From Sarcocystis neurona (Eukaryota; Apicomplexa; Conoidasida; Eucoccidiorida; Sarcocystidae): a DNA stretch of 64,000 nt. The notes beneath the pieces are model-generated. The model saw only the letters and a list, made by a program, of their open reading frames with translations. It did not search any database and was not told the origin of the DNA. Position 1 is the first letter of the stretch. Every line of letters begins with the position of its first letter. Both the position numbers and the translations under genes were made by a program. Positions 23,428 to 37,117 of this stretch are shown here, in pieces. The stretch covers positions 2,489,255 through 2,553,254 of the forward strand of contig KL647305.1 in assembly GCA_000727475.1 (NCBI GenBank). The letters are read 5' to 3'.

Positions 23428-26400
23428 TCGCCGTACCGCGCCAACCTGTTTAGTCCTGTGGAGTTCCCTGATGCAAAAATTGTGTCTTTTTTTCGGAAGA
23501 AGAGTGCTTCTTTGAACGTGTCATGAGTGAGTCACCTTACCCTTGAGCCACTGTGTCAGCATTTCTCTTCTCTTTCTTTGAAGTCGCGTTGGTATGTCTT
23601 ACAAAAGACATCAGCCCCTGCGCTCGCAGCACTTTGGTAGGGTCTACAGTCTTCGATGCTGTATGATACCCTCCGTTCGCAGTACAGCGTCGAAGTATGC
23701 CATCTGATGACTTCGTAATCCGTAACTGTTTTTTCATCGTGGACTCGGGAGTTTTACTAGCTGTCTTTGTTGTTAAACACTCGTCGTTGCGTATGTTGTC
23801 ACGGACGGGGCCGCTTTGACGCAAGCTAGCACAGAAAAGTCCACGTATGCATATTAGGGTGCATATTAGTGAGTCTCCCACTTCTTTGAGTTCCGGTCAG
23901 CTGCCGGATCAGTCGTTTTCGTGTCAAGTCTAATTGCGTGATTCCGGCAATTGGGAAACTGAACTACAACCGCGTCCTTAATAGTTCTCTCGCTGACACG
24001 TGTTCGTTTCACACCATAACGGACCCCGGCTTCGAAATGACTATACGAATCCGCTTCACACACATGCTGACAAAAACTACTCTCCCGCTCCGGACCGCAT
24101 ATTTTCCTTGCTTTTCCACTCCTTTAGACACTGTGACTGTGCTCACTCCAGGCAAAGAGTCAGTACTGCCAGGTGCATCAACAGCTGGGGACATATTTTC
24201 AAAGGCCGGGAGCGAATTTTGACAAATAGTGCACACAGCTGGTCTTCGCAGAAGTGACCGAACCTGAACGCTGCTGTCCTTCATGCTCACGCTGTTGTTG
24301 GAGAGACGCTGAATAACCTCCTTCAGAAGGGCCACTTTTTTGTGATTTCCGCGGCCCAACAGAGGAGAGGCTGCAGGCGATGCAGTTTCCATTGGGCTGT
24401 GTCTGTTGTCGTGGTATGTTTCCTCTTCGCACTGCGCTCCCTGCTAAGCTGCTCACCAAGTAGGTTCGCAGGTACGTGGGGTCGCAACCTCTCACTTTTC
24501 ACCCTTGCACGTTTAGATTAAGTACCATTTTGTCGTGTTCTCGACAGTGCATTCCTGAGTGCTGTTTTGAATAAATGAGGCAACGTTGACGTTGTAACGA
24601 CTGTAGCAAAAGCTACCGGTATTGCCTTGCTTGTTTCAGCTTTTCGGAAGCTTTTGTAGAGCATATGCCAGGCGCAAACAATGTGGCGATTGTCCATAAC
24701 TCCCACCCCTTCCAACCACAATTCTCACAATCCCTGCTGCAGAACACCTATGCCTTCTCCGTCAGTGCGTGTTGTGCGCTCAATGGGGACATCTTCTGTG
24801 GTCTTTGGCACGTTCAAATTATCTTGCCTTCCAGGCAATAATCGCCTGGCTGCTACGGGAAGCCCGCAAGAGTAATAGGCGTCGCTTCTACGGCTGGAAT
24901 CAACGTGCTTTTGCTAATAAGGCAGCGTTTCGCAGCTGTTGTCCGGCTGCCACAACATTGGCGTTAGCCCGTGTACTGCTGCAAGTGCTTTCGACCCTGT
25001 TTTCCTTGCGTGTGGCTGCTACGCGGATTCTGCACCCCCCGAAAACCTCACTAGTGGTTCCTACACGGACGGGATCGCCTCCGGTTCTCCCAAACAAACC
25101 CCAAGAACACAGGATTATTTCAACAGCCAAATTGTGTGCTTCCAATTATAACGGCGTTGAAGTTTAAGCACTGCACAACGGAGACTTGTGCTACCTTCTC
25201 CTGTTTGGAAACAAGATGCGGAGGCTCACTGCCTCTTCGCAGAGGGAGTTCCCATGCTGCCTGCGTCGTTGGCAAACTTATATATACAGGGCAGTGCGCC
25301 GTCGTCAGGCCCGTGTGGACAAGCATCCTTTCGCCTGCAAAAACCCCACAAGGCAAATTTCCCCTCTGTTGTAGTATTGCACACCTCTACCGCCGTAGGA
25401 CCTCTCCTTCTTTGTCTTTTCGAACCCCGAATACAGGGACAACTGGAAATCGTGTGCGGCTTCCTTCCCGAGGGCAGGACCACCTTTAAATGAGCACTTC
25501 GGCTGCAGTTGGGAGAGGGCCCCTGGCGGCTTGCGCCGACCTGGTCTGTGGGCCACAGGAAAAAACAAATCTCCACCGTGACACAGTCCATCGGGGACTT
25601 GTCCATGTCCACTCGTAAAGACATGTGTTCACTCGCACCGGGAACACAAGGGACGTGTTGTGGGCTGAGCGGAAGTTCTATTCTGCCTGCGGGAAGTTAC
25701 TTCATGTGGGCTGCTGAGGTGATCAGAGCACTGGCAAGTCTCCAGATGTGCACACCCTCAGCCTGCTTCCACGGTACTGCTGTGGCATATCTGTCACAGC
25801 AGCTGTCTGCCCTCTGCCCTTCTTCGCACGGTTGTCCGGCGCGGACGCTGAAAGAGGCACTGCCCTCTTTTGCCTGTGTCGTGTGAGCCGTAGTCCCTGA
25901 ACGATGACAATTTCCGGATGCGGTCTTCCTGCGGGGGATCGTCCCTTCACAGAATAGAGGGACGCCGCCGCTTTGCTTACCCAAGGTTCACAGGGTCGTG
26001 GAACCAGCGTGTCGGGAGCTTGAGACCTGCACCCTTTCGTCTTTAACGTTGAGGATAAACTGTTGGAAGAGAAGAGGGCGTGGCCGCTGGTCTGGACGAG
26101 ATTTTTGCAGCAGAAGCAAAGGCTTCTGGATGCTGGGTCAAAAAAGTGTGTTTGACACTGTGCTGGAACTCACGCTGCTGCCCGCAACCCTCCGTTCCGC
26201 AATTAGGACGAGAACCATTATTACGGGTCTTTCACGCCTGGCACGGCGCCGCCTGGGTGACCACGTGATCGTCTGCACGCCTGGTAGTTAAGCCTTTTGC
26301 TGTTACATCAAGTTTCTCTGTTGGTCACAAGTTACTCGTTGATGTACTCCGTGACTGCTGCTGTTGTTGATGAACTTTGTCCGGGAAATGATGTGTAACT

Positions 26401-27446
26401 ATCGCTGCGTTCTCAACAGAGTGAGAGTGGTCTGCAGAATGCTCAAGAGGGCAGTCACATCCACCACGAGTGCACTAAGACTTACTAATGCTTGCGTGGA
26501 AATAATCGTGGCCTTGTCGAGCGCTGAACTCATTCCGTGGACACTGGCCACTTAGTTTTCCACCAGCAGTCTTGTATCCAATTGTCACTTCATTATGGGT
26601 CACATTCCGCCGTCTGTTGTCTTCGCTAGTTACCTCACGTGGGGACCGTACGGGTGGTACAGCCCTTCTGTTGTAGCACAAGGCAAGAGCTCCAGCACGG
26701 CATATTCGAACACGATGCGAGCGTAGGTCATTCTTGCATATCTACTTACAGTCTTATGCCTTTATGCTTCCTTAATTTGATACCCCACCACTGAAAGTTG
26801 TGGGAGCGGGTACCAGTGCTAGAGTAACTAAGCTGTCCTTTTCCTCATCCAAGTGAGCTGCTGTCCTGACTACAGGAGATTCGCAGGCTCTACCCACGGC
26901 CAAAATCTTATGTGTAGAAGCTGTTCCTGCGGGCACAGGGCTGACACAGGTTTCGTGTCTTCCTTTCTGTGTTCCGACTGATCCGACTGAATGGCACATA
27001 ATTCCTGTCTCATTGGCTTCGTGACACACAAAATTTGTTTTCTTCGTCTATGCTACTGGTGAATACGGTGTGTCGACGACGGCTTCTGAAAAGATCTTTT
27101 GCGAAGCTGTTCAGAGGGAGGATGCTGTTGAACAATGACCGTGCCATTGCAAGCGTGAGGATATGCAGGGTAGAACCCCCTACGATGTGTAAGGTTATTT
27201 TTTGCACCAGTTTCCTGCTGGTTGAGAGCTTCTGGCGCAGGCTGCTTCTAGAATTTCTCGAGCAAGAAGACGTTCCCTCTCCACAGGTGCAATGAGATAT
27301 CGAGTTCTTCGCAGAGCTGAAGTAAACCTCACAAAGTGTGAAGGTTGCGCGCCGGCACCGTCGGCAGCATTCCACTACAGCTGCGCCTGCGCAATGTGGA
27401 CATCTCTCAACATAAAAGGAGACCCAGTCTCTCTGCACGTTAGCTA
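23428..27446 (-). other. Unresolved, partly coding-like on the minus strand
   Basis: Coding-like minus-strand frames occur at 24392-24009 (with CTIC and KKVALLKEVIQRLSNN), 25145-24899, 25624-25226 (Cys-containing, FCRRKDACPHG) and 25984-25697. The plus strand is T/C-rich throughout, consistent with minus-strand transcription. Exon joins could not be proved and no family is recognised. Some of these frames may lie in introns or untranslated sequence. Confidence 0.25.
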
Positions 27447-28084
27447 TTAGCTGGTTTCACTGTTCTCCGAAACAGGAGGTGCCAGTGCCGCCTTGTGAGC
27501 ACTCCGAGCTTGTACGTCAGCTGCTGGACGTATATGACGACTCAGACGACGTGACACGGCAGGCAGCCCACGGCGTTTAAACTTCCTTTCCCGTTTGCTG
27601 GCGCTGCACACTTAAGGCGGAGCTGCAGTGCCTTCTCAGTTGACGAGCTGGGCCCACGCAACCTGCGTGGGCTCCTGACTGACACCAAGCCTCACAGCGC
27701 AGGTTTCTTCGCTGCAGTTGACTGTCGAAGTTGGGCCAGGGCACAGGTTTCCTGGCGGGACATGTGCCTGAGCGACTGCTGATTCCAACATGCTTTCCAG
27801 AGCGAGTCACGGCCTTTCAGCTGTGCATCCCCCTTAGTTTGATCAGTAATCAGACATACAAACGTGAATGCAGATAGCCATTTGGAGAGGTAAACTGTGC
27901 GGGTCCTGCTTCTTGCCTACCGATTGTATGGGGCAACTCTTTCTGTCCTCTCTCGTGCACCTTGCAGGCAATCTTCAGCGCTGTGGAGAACACGCTGCCA
28001 GAAAACTGCCGCAACACAGTGTGTGAGGCACCTTCCTGTGATATTTGCTTCAAGTCTCCCTGAAGTTGATTAGTTGGACTTTCT
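27447..28084 (-). CDS. Last two exons of an unidentified basic protein
   Basis: Exon 28084-27921 follows a pyrimidine-rich acceptor (CTCTTTTTGTAG) and ends at ATCG|GTAGGC in phase 1. Exon 27610-27447 follows CTCCGCCTTAAG, keeps the frame and ends in TAA. The peptide includes LRQFSGSVFSTALKIACK, then a basic segment SKRERKFKRRGLPAVSRRLS and an Ala-rich tail. The basic stretch could be a nuclear or nucleolar signal or an RNA contact, but no domain is recognised. Upstream coding-like frames at 28384-28085 (FLTNKLHRLRSSVWPYQ) and 28645-28391 probably belong to the same gene, though I could not match their phases. Confidence 0.42.
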
Positions 28085-31000
28085 CTACAAAAAGAGTGCG
28101 GCAGTGTCGGTTTGTGCCGTCCGCCCGTTACGTACGTTGCCCAGTGCACTGAGTACAGAAAACCCCAGGAGGAGTAGGAAGCTCTTGAATGAAGTTGCAC
28201 CCACTGAGTTATGACCAGAGAATCCTGCTTGTGTGCGTGCGTGCGTCGGCAAATCTTGAGCCCTCAACAGGATACTCCTCTGCTTTTGATAGGGCCAAAC
28301 GCTGCTGCGTAAACGATGGAGTTTATTGGTAAGGAAGTTGCACCGGTCTACGGTACAGCTACTGATGCTCTTCACGAGCATCACCTAGTCCTAGAAAGCA
28401 CGTCTGTGTCTACTAGTCTTTCGCAGCCGCGCTAACTTTACCATTTTTGGGCACCCATTACTTCCCTTTGCAGTGGTCTTTGACTCCGGTAAGGTTGTCC
28501 ACCGTTTTTCTTCCAGTCTCCTGACAGTCTGGAGGCAAGAGTCTCTATGTTTCGAGTGAAAACCCTTGACCGTGCAACAGCACCATTCAACCTCAAGGCT
28601 GTCAGTGGTCCGGATGCTACAGGGACTGCAGTTCCAATGAGTCACCTCAAGCGCCGTAGCTGAGCGGCAGTCCCAGCGGTGAAGAATGGTGCGGTTCGCC
28701 TTTGTGAAATGTGTTTAATGCGGCTTCTTTCTTTTTTAAACAGGTAATCGCAGCCGGGAATACGCCATTATAACGAGCGGCAGGGATGGTTTAGACGAAG
28801 GCCGAAATTTCGAAGGATAGCGTAGCGTTTCATAATTGACATGGAGCGAAGAAAGGACGCACCTGCTCTCTGGATTTTAGAGTAGCTGACGACTCAAGAA
28901 TCGTTAGCGGTACCCCTGACGCACATGGCCACCATAAGAATTCGTGCAGCGGAGTAATGCCTGCCTCTCAAAGTACATTTGACAGAGCGCTACGGGACCA
29001 CATTTAGGAAGAAGTGGTGTTAACAAGCTTCTATGTTTCAGTCGAACCGACAAACGGTAATGATGGACAAGAGCTTCACTTCAGGGGCTCCAGTTGTGCT
29101 CGTCAACGGTGTAGGAACAAGGGCGGATTTGTCCGTCGGGCGATGTCTCCCGTCAATCCGCTTCTACCTCGGAGACGTGACGAACCTAAAATCTAACCCT
29201 ACACGCAATATATTGATGTCCTTGGGGCCAGACAGCAAGTAAACTTCTGCACGCTGCCCGTAGATCTTCTACAGCACGCGTTTCTAACCCAAGACAAGCT
29301 TAGGTGAGCCGAAAGAAGGCAAAGGCGCAAAGTGACATTCATTTCTCCGTGTGCCCGGGAAGCACAGGAGTGGTAGGCGGACGGTGGCCAATGACGCAGG
29401 TATCTACAATCGGACGAGAATCGTAGCTCTCGTCATTGAAATGCTCCTCGAAGTTACCAACCTGCCAGCACCGCGTAACGCGCACGAAGAGGTCCTCCGT
29501 GTACCAGCGTGACTCTTGGCTCACAGCGGGCTAGCAAGGTGAAACACATATTGTGGAAGATTTGGTGACGGACCTGGCCCACTTTCCTGGGGTGTAGCAA
29601 TTAAGTGACGCCGTCGCCTACTTACTCTGTTTATCAGTTCGAGCAGCGGTCTGGAGCCATATGTTTTGCCGATGTAGCAACTGGGGAGATTTTGTCATAT
29701 ATCCATTTTGTCCAAGCGTACTGGTGAGAAAAAATTCACAGGCGTCATGAACATAGCGAACCCGAGGACTGCCGACAGCACCAAGAACTTGAGCACAAAG
29801 ACGCTGCATAAAGTATTCGTGGTGACGCTTCTGGAGGAAGTGCGGAGTTGACACGGGCAGGGAATAGTTGGTTGTCACGGGAGAATGAGAGCACAAGTGG
29901 ATAAAAAAGGACGATTAAGTGGTTTCGTACAGCAGGCGACTGCGCAGGTGTATGTCTACGTCACGTCAACATGGCCCGCTCGGAGTTGGCGTGCGGCGTG
30001 AAGAAATCGACATCTGTTCGATCAAAGAGACGAGATGTTTACGAACCTACGGAAGTTTTGCAGCTCCCTTGCGTAGTGTGTGGTTTGAAGCGGCATCTCC
30101 TCGGGCATAATTTTCCCTTCTGAAAAGCAAGTTCTGCAAGCAGCGCGATGAGTGTAGTCGGCAACTCAGTAAGAGCCCGCCGTCTTTGTTCGATCTTGCC
30201 ATGACGCCTCAGTTTTTCTGAAAGCACGCTTTCGTGAGCGGCAAACACCGTCTTTTACTTTGGTCAGGCTGACTTGTTAAGCATCGGTGCGTACTAGGGC
30301 TGTCCCGGCTTTTTCAAGACGAGTAAAGAATCAACATTTTACAGGTGTTAAGCAAAGCATCTGGACGCGTAAGGAATGCTGTTACACCAGTTACCACGCA
30401 GAGCTGCAAAACTGCTGTACGCGTGTCCTGGAATAGCTTTGGTTCCATCCGATGTCGGCAGGTGTAATCAAGGGTACAGACTGCCCATGCCTCCGAAAGA
30501 CGGGATTGCACCCTGGAAGACAACTTGACACTTCGAAGGAGAATAGGTAGAAAGGTGAGAAAAGGATGCGAAAATCGATGTATAAAAAGCGATCGACTAG
30601 ATGAAGTGGGCGAATCGTGGTGGCTGGCCGCTCTGCAAAGTGGTTTGCGACGGTACGCATAGGGCGTTGCTACTTTTGCCAAAGAGCCAAAACATTAATG
30701 CACATTACAGTTCCGCTCCATTCTTCCTGCCATATTCGCCAGCCTTTGACGAGTACGCCAGGAAGTGTGGCCGACAACATTGAACGAAAGCGCCGTGAAA
30801 GGTGGATTCAGCGACTAAACTTGCATGGCTCTACCTGGGAACTGTGTGAAAATCTTGATTTTTTACAAAAGTGGAAATCGATTATGACGTTTGTCTCGTC
30901 CTGCTGTAGGTTTTGTATAACAACAGCGCCAGTAAACTTCGCGCCGCACCTGCGCGTGCCGTTATGCTCCATCGGTATTATTTCTGCTCTCCTTCCTCGT

Positions 31001-32970
31001 CTTCACAGCATTGTCATACCAGTGATAACAGACAAATACGCCTCACCGATACACACCGTTGTATCCACGTAGGCTGATGCGTAAGGAAGTTCGCTCACAA
31101 GCGTTTGTGTCAGGGACAGTACCGTACGCTTCCCTTGACAGATAACGTCTGGTGTAGTTAGACTGTTGGTCATTCTACCGCTCACACTCAACGTCGCCTT
31201 TCGCAGCGCTGGGTACCGGTCACGAAAAGTCATGATTACGTCGAGCGTAATATGTTGCACGAGTTTATCCTCCTAGTACTTCACACAGTTTGGCCTATGA
31301 TCGTAATCCGGTGTCAGGTAAAGCACTCCCGTCAACTACGCAGTTTCGTAGATGCGGTTACATCCTTCATGCCAAATATTCGTGGGCTTTTCGTACCCAG
31401 TAAGTCGTAAAGTGTTGATGATATTAAAGCAGATCGATCGCATATGCAGACTGTATATTAAATACTTTATAGAGTCCGCCGACTCACAAACTAGGTAAAT
31501 TGACTTTTTATCCGAAAATGCCAAAAGGATTTCAAACGCGCGTGTTGAGCAACTACAGTGGAGGTGGTGTGCACGGTTACCATCACGCGCGAGCACCACG
31601 CTCTGACCGCTTAGGTGTGGTGGTTTACGTCTTTAAAGGAACTGTGTGGCGAGGGCGGGCGTCATCGTTTCGTGATACGCCTAGCGGAGGTAATTGGAAT
31701 TCTCTTCCTGAGTTGAATGTAAATAAACAAGTGTGACGCACACGGTTTCCTCGAGCGCCTCGAATACTTTTGCACGTTCATTTCATGCATCCTTGGTGTG
31801 TTTCTACGGCCAGAAACCGGTGGCGTTCGACGCGTGACATGCGGAAGCAGAAGGTGCTTTTTCTTGTGCACAGCACAAGGGATTGTCAGCGGCTTTTCAC
31901 TCACACCACGGTGCACGTCTGCCCGCATCAGGCTCAGCGGCTGCATCTGCGCTTCTTTCAAAAGCAGACTGGAACTTCTTGACGGCCAACAAGTATGGTG
32001 ACTCACTCGGAACGTTCCACCGTCGTTTCAAGGGAGATGTTGACCACGGGAAGAGTATCCGTAGGCATCACTGGACACGGTCACCGTGCAGCAATTCGGC
32101 AAAGTTCGCGTCAGTCACACCCTAACAAACGTAGTGGGTGGCCCGAATTCATCTCCCCTCGCATCTACTTGCAGCTCGACGTATCACAAAGCCGAACGAA
32201 GTTTACATACATGAATCCAACTCCGGCGGACGCGTTCAGGCGGCACGCCTGGCCACCGAGTACTCACGAATGCACTGAACGACAATTAGCCGAATTCAGG
32301 TCTTTGACTTCACTGCAGTGCATGTTTCCCACGAAGCCACAGTATCCTCGTGCGACTTGTTTCACATTTTGAAGAAGTGGAGCCGCTGCCATTGACGACC
32401 TCTCACATTAACTGAAAACTAGGCTGTCAAGTAGCAGTGGTTCCTCTAACAGAAGGGGGGCTGAACTGAAAACCGGAAGACGAAGCTCTCACATGTCCGC
32501 AACGTTGTTCGTATGCTTCAGTCGCTCTTCGAGCCTCCTCTTGTTAAGGGCCTGAGAGTGTCACCGCAGAACAAAGTCCCGCGCAAAATTCGAAGCTGAC
32601 CGTAGTGTGTTGACAGTAGGCCGCACAACCGTATGGGTAAGCCCGTGTGCACGCCTAGAGCAGTATGACTGGCAAAAGAACCAGCAAAGGAAACGTAATC
32701 AGCGTGCCAGCACGTAATGGAGGACGGCACCCCACCAAGGACCATTCAGTAGTCGTAAGCATTCTTGCTCCTCATCGTTAAACTACTGTCTTCCCTTGTT
32801 TTCTGCATGACACACTCAGGTTGGCGCGTTCAGCTGTACAGGGCGACCTGAAAAAGGCCACTTCGATGAGAGCTTTACATGAGCTTTTGTGGTCCCGTCT
32901 GGCACACAGTCGGCGCACTCAAACGTCAAGAAAACAGTCCACACGATTTAGAAAAGAAATATGTGATGCT
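28085..32970. other. Mostly unassigned; probable 5' exons of the preceding gene, then weak ORFs
   Basis: 28085-28645 carries minus-strand coding-like frames likely upstream of the 27447-28084 exons. From 28.7 to 32.97 kb only short ORFs are seen. The best of these are minus-strand frames at 31003-31260 (VIMTFRDRYPALRKATLSVS) and 31336-31599, and a plus-strand frame at 31995-32372. None has a recognised domain or a convincing complete exon. Confidence 0.3.
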
Positions 32971-35900
32971 TTAATTCGCGAGCTTCTGAATGCTCACCTC
33001 AAGACGTCTGTCCTCGTAACCGTTCCCTCGCACTACTCCATCCCACCGGTAACCTGGCTCAATCCCAAAACGATTTTTTGGCGCGTCAAACGGACACCTC
33101 GGTTTATCTGCGCACACGGTAACAGTCGAGAAAGAGTTCTGCGTATACACACGCGTAGAGACCCCAACATCCGCGTGCGCCACTAGCGGCCTTTGCCACT
33201 GAGCGCTGCCGTCAGGCAGTGCCACGTAACAAGCGAATGGCGAATCCGGGCCCCCCAAATCCATTGTCTCACGTGCTGGTATTAATTGTGTATCCGTGTA
33301 CGAGTTGCCCAGCACCCGCGTCGGCATGAAGCGCACATACAGCGTAGCCGTGCGCTTCAAAGCATGCGTACCTGCAGCCCTGCTCGGAGCTCCTTCCCCA
33401 AGTGCCTTCGCGTGCGCATCAACTTTTACTCTGGAAGCCACTTCTGCGTCTTCCTGCGCCGCGCGCCCCCGAATGGGAACCTTCGTCACGGGATCATCCC
33501 ACCGTTGCTTCCGCTGTAACGCTAAGTCAAAATCCTCGTCGAGTTCATACCTGACGACAGGCACACACACCCCCCCCACCACACACACATACGGCCATAG
33601 CCGACATATCGTGGCCCGAGCTGACCACGACACAATACGAATTATGCTTGTCCCGCGCGCTTCGTCACATGGCCAAACAATCACAATATATGTTCGTATG
33701 ATACACTCTCTTCTCATTACATAGTATCAGAAAATTCGTGCAATCAGACATCGTCAGCAACGGCGGCTTGCGGAGTCTGCGCTAGTGCCACCTGAAGACT
33801 TTGTCGATTACAGTACACAGACCACCCAGCTCCAGGCCACCGTATCCACCCGTCAAGTAGACGAAGTTTGAAGTACCTGTGCTCCACTACAGCACCACAT
33901 ACACGTCGAGGGGCACGGACGAAGACAGAAATGTTGCGTGATCAACACAAACGTGGTAACATGTTCATGACTGAAAAACTGTATCTCTAAAAAATTATCA
34001 GCCAGAGAGAAATAAGTAAACCATTTCCCCAGTTGCCCCACGTGCACACCAAGCTTTAGATGAGTAGACATCTAGCGAGAATAACAGTCCCGGTTTGATC
34101 GACGCAGGCCTTTGCACCGAGCCAGCTTACCTTGCTAAAGGCTGTTGTCCTAGTAGGGCCTCCTCTGCTGCCGTCTGTCCCCTCTCCTCCTGCTGGACGA
34201 GACCTCCCCCCCAAGCAAGCTGTACCGGCGGCAGCCGTTCCTTGTCCAATCTTTCATGTCTTCTCCGTCGCGACAAAGGGTCCTATACAAGAGACTCGGG
34301 ACGCAATAGAGAACACGACAACTGGTTTTTATATTTAAGATCGCTGCAGATCCCGTCTTTTACGAAGGTTGAAGGACACCAACATATGACTCAGAAACGC
34401 GCGTCCAAATTGACACGGACCCCCATCGCCGTAAGGTAAAGACGCGAATACAATGTATAAATGTTGGGGAGACGTGGTATGCAAACAGGCTGCGCGCACA
34501 CGGACCTTGATGCATAGCGCAAACACGCCCGCCTCCTAAAAAATCTGTTTGTAGTTCTGGTATGCTTCTGCATAGCCGAGTTCACAGCAGCAGGAACACG
34601 TGAACATCCCATATAGAAAGCAAACTACGCTTACGACCCTACATTGTCATCTGTGTACGCGTGGGAGCTGCAGGAGTGCACCACAGCACTGATGCTCCAC
34701 ACACTTTGTAAAAGATACGATATCCTTTTTCCAAGCAGCTGCCCAGACCGCAGGTAAAATACAGTCTTCTCGCTCGGCACACAGATCCTTTACTAGATAT
34801 TCTAACGAAACAAAACGCGCAGACGGGCGCTGCACATGTGTTTGCCTTTCTTGGTCACTGCCGGAGGCTTACCTTGCATTCAAGCCACTCCTCCTCGGTA
34901 ATTATGCGGCCGTGTCTGTCCCGATACACAACGTTTTTGAGGTGAAGACTGCCTTCACTGCAGCTCTTGGTGTTTCCCAATGCCGCACCACCGGCCGGGC
35001 TACCAGGATTTTCGCCAGACCCCCTGCGACGTAAAGGAAGCAATAACTGGAATGCTATTCGACCCGCGCATATGAAGCTACAAAAAGTTTCCCTAGAACT
35101 CTTTCTGCACACAACCAGCAAAAGACCTGCGTTGACGCCAAAAAGCAACAAAACGGCACTGGCAACGGCAGGGAGTATTCGAGATTCTTTCGGCCGGCTA
35201 AGGCATCCACAACTAACTCTTGCCGTGGAGATCTTACGGTACGACGAGACACTGGCAGGCTACAGCCTGCATCCGGAAAGCACGAAACACGAAAACGAGA
35301 CAACGCGCGAAGACAAAGTCGGCATTGCCAGTAGCTCTCTTTTTGAGCGTGCGCTGCCTCAAGAGGTGCCGGCGATGCCCGGACTCCAACAACGCCATCG
35401 GTGCTTAGCTTCCCTTCGTAATACGCAGCTGGCTTCATATTGCCTACCTGCTGGTCCTCTCCAAATTCGCCCCTCCTTCTGTAAGATGCGTGCGCCATGC
35501 ATCGTCCCGTGCGGTGGTATGTGTTCTTTTCCCTATCAATGCAGCTTCACCTTCAGGGCAAGAACTGTTTGCTTCGCATGCGCGAGAAGGGGGGGCGTTC
35601 CTTGTAAGGCACCTTCGGACCTCTAACAATTTTGTAGCCGACTCGTCACACAGACCTGGCAGTTTCGCAGGAGCGTCCGCGGTTCCCGTAGCAATTCTGT
35701 CACCTTCCGCACTTGATCGATTTACTGGCATAGCAGGAGGTCGCTCCCCTCTTCGATTTTCCAGAACATCCACAATCTGCGCTCTCTGTCCACGGCGGGA
35801 TATATCCGTTCCAGAATGGACCGGGAGACGTGTTTTGGCCCCGGCACCACAGTCGCCTCTATCAGTAGAAGACGAGTGCACTGTGCGCCCCTCAACTGCG

Positions 35901-37117
35901 AAGCTGCTAGTGCTGCGGCCGGATACACGGTTACACTCGCCGCCTTCAGCTTTGCCGTGATTCAGTCGCTGGTCCAAATTCCGGCGAGGAGGAGACAAAT
36001 CCCCATCCTCAGCCGTCCACATGTGATCGTCTGCCCGACGAGGCCTGCTAACACCTCTCTGACTATCCCTCTCCCCCTTGCTCCTGAACATCAGTTCTGC
36101 ATCTGAATCCCTGTCAATCCCGCCTGACTGCCCTCCACACTTCCGTTCCTCACCACTCGCATCAGCCACTGTAGCTGTTTCTGTGTCGGCACGCGTGGTT
36201 CGCGACGTGCTCAAATTCAGTCCTTCCAATATGTTGGGGGCATTTCTCGCCTTGCTGATAAAAAGGGTTGCGCCTTCTGGACTGGGCACCTTTCGGCTGT
36301 TAGCGTTCGTAGCAGTACTCCCAGGGTGCTTCGGTGGCAGAGGTGAGCGTCCCCATGCAGGAGAAACTCTGTTGCTCGTCGCCGTCTCAATCTGCGCCGG
36401 CCCCTGCCCGATGCACTGCTTCGATTGCAGCTGTTGTTCGTCAGCCTTCAGCAGAGTCTTGACTTGGCGTTGCTGCTCGTAGTCGAAGCGGACGTTTTGC
36501 CCCATGTCGTCCACAACAACGACCGCTTCGTCGTCGCTGTCGGCACTGTCACAGAACATCACTTCTTCCACGGAAAAACCTACATTCAGTTCACTGTCAC
36601 TTGGCGGTTGACGTGGATCAAAAAGTGTGTTTTCTTCTGCTGCAAGACTGTATGCCTCAGCTTTCCAGCCAGCACGCGGCTGTCGCACACGCCCAAACTG
36701 AAGCGCATCGAAGGAAGCGGCAGCTCGCCTGCTGCTGCTGCTGCTCGATAAACCACTAGCGCTACATCGTCGCACAGACACACGCGGCAACGGCGCTTCG
36801 GCTTCTCCCAGTGCATCGTGCACAAGGCGAAACCCAGACACGTTTCGCGAACGCGTCTCCCTCTCATGCCCTATCCCGCTTATGTCCACGCGGCTCCCCA
36901 CCCGTCTTTTTCTCCTGGACGTCTGTTCGCCGCCATGCAGCTGGTGAGAAACACTCGATGCTTCTTTAGCCACAAGAAGTCGAGCAGCACTGTCAGTCAC
37001 ATAGCGACGCAGGCACGTTATTTTACTCGCGTAGACAGGCACAGCACAGCTGCGAGCAGTACGCGACGACACGGCCGCATCCGAGCAGGCGGGGCTATCA
37101 GTGCGTCTTGATTCCAT
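32971..37117 (-). CDS. BUD13: BUD13, RES (pre-mRNA retention and splicing) complex subunit
   Basis: Five exons, 37117-35448, 35023-34873, 34282-34131, 33550-33372 and 33107-32971, total 2289 bases and encode 762 residues with all phases closing. BUD13, with Snu17/RBMX2 and Pml1, forms the nuclear RES complex, which binds the spliceosome and promotes splicing and retention of unspliced pre-mRNA. The N-terminus has SKITCLRRY, matching the family's SKxxYLKRY start, followed by a long Arg/Ser/acidic disordered region with DLSPPRR. The conserved C-terminal domain is spread over exons 2-5: VVYRDRHGR, WGGGLVQQEE, YELDEDFDLALQRKQRWDDP and NRFGIEPGYRWDGVVRGNGY. Introns have strong donors (GTAGGC, GTAAGC twice, GTACGC). 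The last intron is 264 bases, has no stop in frame and preserves frame if retained. The start is the first ATG of the open exon; an upstream exon is not excluded. Confidence 0.93.
33108..33371 (-). other. Stop-free, frame-preserving last intron of BUD13
   Basis: The 264-base segment between CTGCAG|GTACGC and GTGTGCGCAG|ATAAAC is a multiple of three and stays open in the BUD13 frame. Removing it joins SRAA to DKPRCPFDAPKNRF, the arrangement expected for the family. Retaining it would insert 88 residues into the C-terminal domain. Confidence 0.7.

Noticed and set aside
25226..25624. CCCH-type zinc finger in FCRRKDACPHG
   Set aside because: The Cys-Cys-His spacing does not fit the C-x8-C-x5-C-x3-H pattern.
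25670..25760. An apparent 18-base intron (GTAACT..GGCAG) joining two open minus-strand frames
   Set aside because: A normal intron of about 70 bases using an upstream GTGTGC donor and the CCCGCAG acceptor also joins the frames in phase, so no miniature intron needs to be invoked.
27010..27438. Possible zinc-ribbon (CPHC, CCRRC) in a minus-strand frame
   Set aside because: The frame starts at GTG just downstream of the stop of the 27447 exon, lacks an ATG or acceptor, and the second pair of ligands is not convincing.
33108..33717. One uninterrupted BUD13 C-terminal exon
   Set aside because: The frame is open, but removing 33108-33371 restores the compact family C-terminus, and the region above 33550 reads as intron up to a clear acceptor.
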